Shown: in pieces, positions 59,399-64,000 of the stretch | Layout: each line of letters starts with the position of its first letter | Position numbering within the stretch: the first letter of the stretch is position 1 | NCBI RefSeq assembly: GCF_022827545.1 | Contig: NZ_CP094669.1 | Span: forward strand, 5,511,001-5,575,000 | From: Hymenobacter tibetensis | Lineage (GTDB): Bacteria > Bacteroidota > Bacteroidia > Cytophagales > Hymenobacteraceae | Length of the DNA stretch: 64,000 nucleotides | Direction: 5' to 3' | Program-made: the position numbers and the translations under genes | Notes under the pieces: generated by a model | What the model saw: the letters and a program-made list of their open reading frames with translations, nothing else | What the model was told of the DNA's origin: nothing | Databases searched by the model: none

Positions 59399-60484
59399 AT
59401 GGCTGTTTCCGCTCTTTTCACGCCTTTCACGTTGCGCGGTATTACGTTGCGCAACCGCATTACCGTGTCGCCGATGTGCGAATACAGTAGCCAGGATGGC
59501 TTTGCGAATGATTGGCACCTCGTACACCTTGGCAGCCGCGCCGTGGGAGGCGCCGGCCTGATTCTGACCGAAGCGGCCGCCGTATCGCCGGAAGGCCGCA
59601 TCACACCCGACGACCTTGGCATCTGGAAAGATGAGCACATCGCGGGCTTGCGCCGCATCAACGAGTTCCTTGTCAGCCAGGGCAGTGTACCCGGCATTCA
59701 GCTGGCCCATGCCGGCCGCAAAGCTAGCCACGAGAGTCCCTGGAAAGGCGGCACCGTGGTGCCCGAATCAGCGGGCGGCTGGCAGACGGTTGCGCCAAGT
59801 GCCGAGGCATTTACCAACAGTGAACCCGCTCCCCTAGCCCTCGACAAAGCCGGCATCGAGAAGGTACGGGCCGATTTCAAGGAGGCTACGCGCCGGTCTT
59901 TGGAAGCTGGCTTTCAAGTAATTGAGATACACGCAGCCCACGGGTATCTGTTTCACGAGTTTCTGTCGCCGCTCAGCAACCACCGCACCGATGAGTACGG
60001 CGGCTCGTTCGAGAACCGCTGCCGCCTGCTGCTGCAAGTAACCGAAGACACCCGCGCCGCGCTGCCCGATAACCTCCCGCTGGTAGTGCGCATTTCGGCC
60101 ACCGACTGGACCGAAGGCGGCTGGACCATCGACGATTCGGTGGCTCTTTGCCACCTACTGAAAGAGCGAGGCGTGGACCTAATCGACTGCTCTACCGGTG
60201 GCAACGTACCGAAGGCTGATATTCCGGTTGGCCCAGGCTACCAAGTGCCGTTCGCAACCCGCGTCCGGGAAGAAACCGGTCTACCAACCGGCGCCGTGGG
60301 CATGATTACCACCGCCGCGCAGGCCGAAGAAATTATCACTAAAGGCCAGGCTGATTTAGTGCTGCTTGCCCGTGAGCTACTCCGTGACCCGTACTTCCCG
60401 TTGCACGCTGCCCACGAGTTGGGCGCTGAGGTGAAGTGGCCCGTTCAATATGAGCGCGCGCAGCCTAGGCAGGAGAAACGCTAG
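59399..60484 (+). CDS. Old Yellow Enzyme family NADH:flavin oxidoreductase
   Basis: 361 residues, a TIM-barrel flavoprotein close to the YqjM/NamA group. Visible: VSPMCEYSSQDG near the N-terminus (active-site Cys of the YqjM type), LTEAAAVSPEGRIT, QLAHAGRKAS, and EIHAAHGYLFHEFLSPLSNHRTDEYGG with the flavin and substrate contacts, then DLIDCSTGG and ARELLRDPYFPLHAA at the end. It reduces activated carbon-carbon double bonds with NADPH or NADH and is soluble. A strong hairpin follows the stop. Confidence 0.93.
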   Translation: MAVSALFTPFTLRGITLRNRITVSPMCEYSSQDGFANDWHLVHLGSRAVGGAGLILTEAAAVSPEGRITPDDLGIWKDEHIAGLRRINEFLVSQGSVPGIQLAHAGRKASHESPWKGGTVVPESAGGWQTVAPSAEAFTNSEPAPLALDKAGIEKVRADFKEATRRSLEAGFQVIEIHAAHGYLFHEFLSPLSNHRTDEYGGSFENRCRLLLQVTEDTRAALPDNLPLVVRISATDWTEGGWTIDDSVALCHLLKERGVDLIDCSTGGNVPKADIPVGPGYQVPFATRVREETGLPTGAVGMITTAAQAEEIITKGQADLVLLARELLRDPYFPLHAAHELGAEVKWPVQYERAQPRQEKR

Positions 60485-60543
60485 CCAAGCAAGTCATGGG
60501 CAACAGCTTATCTAGTTGCTAGTTGACTTGAATATCAATTTAT

Positions 60544-60590
60544 ACAACAAGCCCTTGCTACCAGTGGTAGCAAGGGCTTGTTGTTGTCTG
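60544..60590. terminator. bidirectional terminator hairpin
   Basis: Near-perfect palindrome, arms 60544-60563 and 60565-60584 of 20 bases with a minimal loop, flanked by A/T-rich ends. It lies 60 bases after the stop of the oxidoreductase and 45 bases after that of the convergent pirin gene. Confidence 0.85.
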
Positions 60591-60634
60591 CGAGGCGTAC
60601 GGTTGCTCTACCACGCGGTACGGCAACCTATTCT

Positions 60635-61486
60635 TTATGCCCAGCGGCCGAATTTGCCGGCTTGGTAATCCTGGTAGGCTTGGCGGATTTCGTTTTCGCT
60701 GTTCATCACGAAAGGGCCAGCCGCCACAATGGGCTCTTGAAACGGCAGTGCGTGGCCGAGCAGCAACACCGCGTCGGATAGGGCTTCGATGTGTAGTTCG
60801 TCGCCGTCGTAGTTGAACTCGGTGAGGCGCAGGGCTTCGGTTTCCTGTCCGTTTACGCGCAGCTTACCCCGGATGGTGTAGAAGAAGATGGTGCGTTCGG
60901 CGGGAATAGGTAGCTGCCATTTACCGCCCGCCTGAAAGTTGATGGTGGCCAACTGCATGTCGGTGAGCGGCTGCACAGCACCTGCAGTGCCAGCCCACTC
61001 TCCTGATACGGCGTGAATAGCTACGCGGCCTTCGTCTAGCGTAACGGTCGGAATTTCAGGCTCCTGCAACCCAGTATACGCTGGGGCCGTCATCTTGTCT
61101 TTGGCGGGCAGGTTCACCCAGAGCTGCAAAATTTCCAACGGTCCGCCGGTGCGCTTAAACTCCGGCGACGATACCTCCGCGTGAATCAGGCCGCTGCCCG
61201 CCGTCATCCATTGAATGCCGCCCGCCCCGATAATGCTCTGGTGCCCGCCGGTATCTTGGTGCATGATGTCGCCGGCCAGAATGAAAGTCACCGTCTCGAA
61301 GCCGCGGTGCGGATGCGGACCAAAAGGCAGGCCCTGGTTGTTGGGGCGATACACCTGCGGGCCGTGGTGATTCAAAAACAAGAACGGGTCGAGGTGCTCC
61401 ACCGACTGGGTGGGCAAGGCCCGGTACGTAATCAAGTCGGCTATGGGAGAACTGACGGCACGGTGCTGCTGCTTGATGGTGCGCAT
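60635..61486 (-). CDS. pirin family protein
   Basis: 283 residues forming two cupin halves. The metal-binding block FGPHPHRGFETVTFILAG with three His/Glu ligands lies near residue 57-72, followed by GGIQWMTAGSGLIHAE; the second half has FFYTIRGKLRVNG and LLLGHALPFQEPIVAAGPFVMN. Bacterial pirins include quercetin 2,3-dioxygenases and pyruvate dehydrogenase partners; the family function is not settled. It is expressed alone, with no pathway link to neighbours. Confidence 0.92.
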   Translation of the reverse strand: MRTIKQQHRAVSSPIADLITYRALPTQSVEHLDPFLFLNHHGPQVYRPNNQGLPFGPHPHRGFETVTFILAGDIMHQDTGGHQSIIGAGGIQWMTAGSGLIHAEVSSPEFKRTGGPLEILQLWVNLPAKDKMTAPAYTGLQEPEIPTVTLDEGRVAIHAVSGEWAGTAGAVQPLTDMQLATINFQAGGKWQLPIPAERTIFFYTIRGKLRVNGQETEALRLTEFNYDGDELHIEALSDAVLLLGHALPFQEPIVAAGPFVMNSENEIRQAYQDYQAGKFGRWA

Positions 61487-61565
61487 GAACGGAGGGTATA
61501 GTAGAGGTGGCTGATAAACTCTGGAACGCGGTGCGGGGTTTCAGTTTCCCAAGCGGTGTAACGTA

Positions 61566-61625
61566 GTAGCTCCCCAAAACAGTCATGCCCAGCAACGCCG
61601 GAACACACCCATCTTGGGGAGCTAC
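61566..61625. repeat. inverted repeat between pirin and GH42 genes
   Basis: Arms 61566-61577 and 61614-61625 match perfectly over 12 bases with a 36-base loop. Without a T tail it is a weak terminator candidate for the GH42 gene, which ends 37 bases away on the minus strand. Confidence 0.45.
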
Positions 61626-61661
61626 CAATGTGCAGTGGCTACCTAGGTCCTTCGCATAGAA

Positions 61662-63761
61662 CTAGTTGCTGGTCCAGACCGTGACGCCGGGGCACGGCAG
61701 CACTTTCTCGCCCAGCACGATTTTGCTGCCCGCCGGCAGGGGCAGCGTGTACGGCTTCGAGGAGTAGTTGACGGCCACCCAAAACCCGTCGCGGTACTCC
61801 ACGTTCACGCCCGCCGGATAGTCGGCGGTTTTGATGCCAGCTTGCTGGTACACGGACCGCATGATGTTCTTCTCCAACTCGCCGCCGTCGGTATCAACGC
61901 CTACATAAGTGACGGTGCCTTTGCCTTGCTTGACCTGCGTAACGGCTGCTTGGCCGACGTAGTACTGGTTGGTATAAGTACCCAAGGTTTGGGTGCCCGC
62001 CGAGGGCTTAAGCACGTCGCCCCAGTTGTTCCAGCGGTAGTTCTTGCCCGCAAAGCTCACTTGCCCGTCGGTGTCGGGCATCATCATATCAAAGAACTGC
62101 ACCTGGGCCCCAATCAGCTTGTAGATAGGGGCCGCCCAGGTGGCCTGCCACAGGTGGCTGTCCCGGTCTTTCTGGCCGGTGCGGCAGGTTATGACTAGCT
62201 GGCCGCCGTTGTTGGCGTAGGCTTGTAGCTTGGCAATCAGGGCGGCATCAACCAGCTGATAGGCAGGCACTACCAGCATCTTGTAGGCGCTCCAATCCAT
62301 CTGCTCGGACACGAAATCGACGGGGGCACCGAGGGCTTTAGCGGCCAGGAAGTACTTCATCTGGTGCCCGAACGGGTCCCACTGCGTGGTTTGCTTCTGG
62401 ATGTCTTGGTCCCAGAGGTTGTCCATGCTGGTTAGGATGGCCGTGCGCCGGGTGGTGACTTCGGTGGGTGGGGTGACAGCGGGCTTGTATTGCTTGCGGA
62501 GTTCCTTCACTTCCGTGATGTACTTGGCAAACTCCAGGCCGCCGGGCGTAGTCGTCACGCCGTCGGAACCTACGATGCCGTAGTGATACATCTCGGAGCC
62601 GTAGAGCGGCTGGCGAAAACGGTACGTGCAGTTAAGGGCCGTGCCGCCGGCAAAGGTGTGCCATAGCCACATGCGCACCGAGCCGGGCTCGGGCTGCGGG
62701 TTGATGGCGCCCCAGTTCACTTGGCCCGGCTGCAATTCCATCACCCCAAACACCCCTTTGTTGAGGGCGTGGTGGTAGTCGTTGAGAAAAGCCAAGCCCG
62801 ACATCGAGCCCACCCGGAATCCTTTGTCGCCGAGCATCTCGTCGGCGCCGTGCACGGGGTACTTGGTGTAGCAAGTGAAGTCCAGGTTCTTGGTGCGGGT
62901 GGGGTCGAAGCCGGGCGCGTTTTCCATCACCATGTAGTTGGTCATAATCCACTGGTCTGGCGACAGATGCTTGCGCAGCGTAGCGGCTTGGAAGTCCAGG
63001 AACCCCGCCATCTGGTCGGCCACAAAGCGCTTGGAATCTAGCACCGCGTGGGGACTCGGACCATAGAGCAGGCGCTGGTTCGGAATGTTGATTTGGTCGA
63101 AGTCGTTGTATAGTACGCTCCAAAAGGCCGCACCCCAGGCTTTGTTCAGCGCCTCAATGGTGCCGTACTTCTGCTTGAGCCACGTCCGAAATTTCTGTTG
63201 AGCGGCCGGACTGAAATCCACGCCGCGGGCGGGTTCGTTGTCGAGTTGCCAGCCCATGATGCGCTTGTCTTTGCCGTAGCGCTTGCCCAACTCGGTCACG
63301 ATTTGCTCGGTGTACTTGCGGTACACGTCGCTGGAGGTGGAGTAGTTGTTGCGCGAGCCGTGCTCGGCGGCCTGGCCTTCGCTGTTGCGCTGGAATATCT
63401 CGGGGTGCTTCTGCGTGAGCCACACCGGGGGCGTGGGCGTGGGGGTGCACATAATCACCCGCATCTTGTTCTTGTCGGCCAGGTCCACCACTTTGTCCAG
63501 CCACTTGAAGTCGTATTTGCCTTCCTTGGGCTCCATGAACGCCCAGGCAAACTCGCCCACGTGGATGTACTCGAACCCTAGGTCGGCTATCTTCTTGATG
63601 TCCCGGTCCCACTGGCTTTCATCCCAGTGCTCGGGGTAGTAGTACACGCCAATCTGGGTGAGCTTTTCCTTGGGGAAGAAGCGTTGCGGCGACTGCGCTG
63701 ATTGGGCGAAGCCACTCGCGGCAATGCACCAGAGCAGCAGCAAAAGAAAAGCTTTTTTCAT
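61662..63761 (-). CDS. glycoside hydrolase family 42 beta-galactosidase
   Basis: 699 residues with a signal peptide (FLLLLLWCIAASGFAQ), so exported, unlike most members of the family, which are cytosolic. Barrel motifs: IGVYYYPEHWDE, FEYIHVGEFAWAFMEP, acid/base E176 in WQLDNEPARG and nucleophile E342 in VMELQPGQVNWG. A trimerization-type domain and a small C-terminal beta domain follow (MLVVPAYQLVD, YRDGFWVAVNYSS). It removes beta-linked galactose from short oligosaccharides. The gene is 4 kb from the polysaccharide locus and in the same direction; it may share its regulator. Confidence 0.92.
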   Translation of the reverse strand: MKKAFLLLLLWCIAASGFAQSAQSPQRFFPKEKLTQIGVYYYPEHWDESQWDRDIKKIADLGFEYIHVGEFAWAFMEPKEGKYDFKWLDKVVDLADKNKMRVIMCTPTPTPPVWLTQKHPEIFQRNSEGQAAEHGSRNNYSTSSDVYRKYTEQIVTELGKRYGKDKRIMGWQLDNEPARGVDFSPAAQQKFRTWLKQKYGTIEALNKAWGAAFWSVLYNDFDQINIPNQRLLYGPSPHAVLDSKRFVADQMAGFLDFQAATLRKHLSPDQWIMTNYMVMENAPGFDPTRTKNLDFTCYTKYPVHGADEMLGDKGFRVGSMSGLAFLNDYHHALNKGVFGVMELQPGQVNWGAINPQPEPGSVRMWLWHTFAGGTALNCTYRFRQPLYGSEMYHYGIVGSDGVTTTPGGLEFAKYITEVKELRKQYKPAVTPPTEVTTRRTAILTSMDNLWDQDIQKQTTQWDPFGHQMKYFLAAKALGAPVDFVSEQMDWSAYKMLVVPAYQLVDAALIAKLQAYANNGGQLVITCRTGQKDRDSHLWQATWAAPIYKLIGAQVQFFDMMMPDTDGQVSFAGKNYRWNNWGDVLKPSAGTQTLGTYTNQYYVGQAAVTQVKQGKGTVTYVGVDTDGGELEKNIMRSVYQQAGIKTADYPAGVNVEYRDGFWVAVNYSSKPYTLPLPAGSKIVLGEKVLPCPGVTVWTSN

Positions 63762-63851
63762 AGGTATAGAAAGGAAGTTGATGGCAAAGAAAGCGGGAAT
63801 GTTTGGTCGATAGAAAGACGGTTATCTGTTTCCGATAAAGAATTGTACGGT

Positions 63852-63957
63852 ACCCCACCCCCGGCTCCTCCCCTTCGAGAGAGGGGTGTCAGACGAAAAG
63901 CTACAAACACCACTAGAACACACCCCTCTCCCGGACGAGAGGGGCCGGGGGTGGGGT
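63852..63957. repeat. large imperfect inverted repeat, likely dispersed element
   Basis: GC-rich arms 63852-63889 and 63918-63957 are largely complementary, with CCCCACCCCCGG and GAGAGGGGTGT cores. This form (ACCCCACCCCCGGC with GAGAGGGG) is seen as a dispersed intergenic repeat in Hymenobacter-type genomes. The 239 bases from 63762 to 64000 hold no gene otherwise. Confidence 0.7.
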
Positions 63958-64000
63958 CCACCGTTGCACCTTCACCCGAAAGATTAGCACTTGAAATAGT

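Overview
The window looks like a chromosomal piece of a GC-rich, Gram-negative Bacteroidota bacterium, most likely Hymenobacter or a close relative. The signs are a SusC/SusD pair, a one-protein hybrid two-component regulator, TonB/carboxypeptidase-regulatory-like domains, alternative -7 boxes of the form TAnnTTTG, almost no strong Shine-Dalgarno sequences, and small acidic disordered proteins. I see no phage, plasmid, transposase, rRNA or CRISPR array. The left edge (1 to about 1000) is clearly more AT-rich than the rest.

Layout. 1-646: the start of an acyltransferase-3 membrane protein cut by the window edge. 1.1-10.6 kb: fumarase; two divergent sigma/anti-sigma-like modules, one of whose membrane proteins joins an anti-sigma zinc finger to a SusC-like regulatory domain and a TonB C-terminus; a glycosyltransferase; a phosphatase; two disordered proteins; a truncated NADAR-domain gene; a pterin dehydratase. 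10.6-23.4 kb: mostly housekeeping (RsmI, Lnt, inositol monophosphatase, a FeoB-associated-type peptide, erythromycin-esterase-like protein, MscS, SPASM radical SAM protein, alpha/beta hydrolase, HemW-like protein, BamA/TamA-like protein, initiator tRNA). 23.7-29.6 kb: YdeI-like protein, a four-PAS histidine kinase with no partner regulator, Hsp20, and a hydrolase-fold protein that has lost its nucleophile.

29.9-40.8 kb: an uncommon cluster of an adenylate-forming enzyme, a BtaA-like aminocarboxypropyl transferase (DUF3419), a choline-kinase-like phosphotransferase, a GNAT-like protein, a full-length PEP-synthase-like phosphotransferase, a UbiA-type prenyltransferase and an MMPL/RND lipid exporter. 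Together they suggest that an acyl, prenyl or polar-headgroup lipid is made and moved across the membrane. No biosynthetic cluster that I can name has this set, so it is the best candidate here for an undescribed system.

41.9-57.5 kb: a polysaccharide utilization locus (GH2, GH30, SusD, SusC, GH35) divergent from a 1420-residue hybrid two-component regulator. A GH42 beta-galactosidase at 61.7-63.8 kb probably works with it. The enzyme set points to a beta-galactan, perhaps arabinogalactan side chains. Between the two lie a GNAT acetyltransferase, a SUKH-3-type immunity protein without a toxin, a small secreted protein, an Old Yellow Enzyme and a pirin. Several long inverted repeats sit between genes, including two that look like dispersed genomic repeats.
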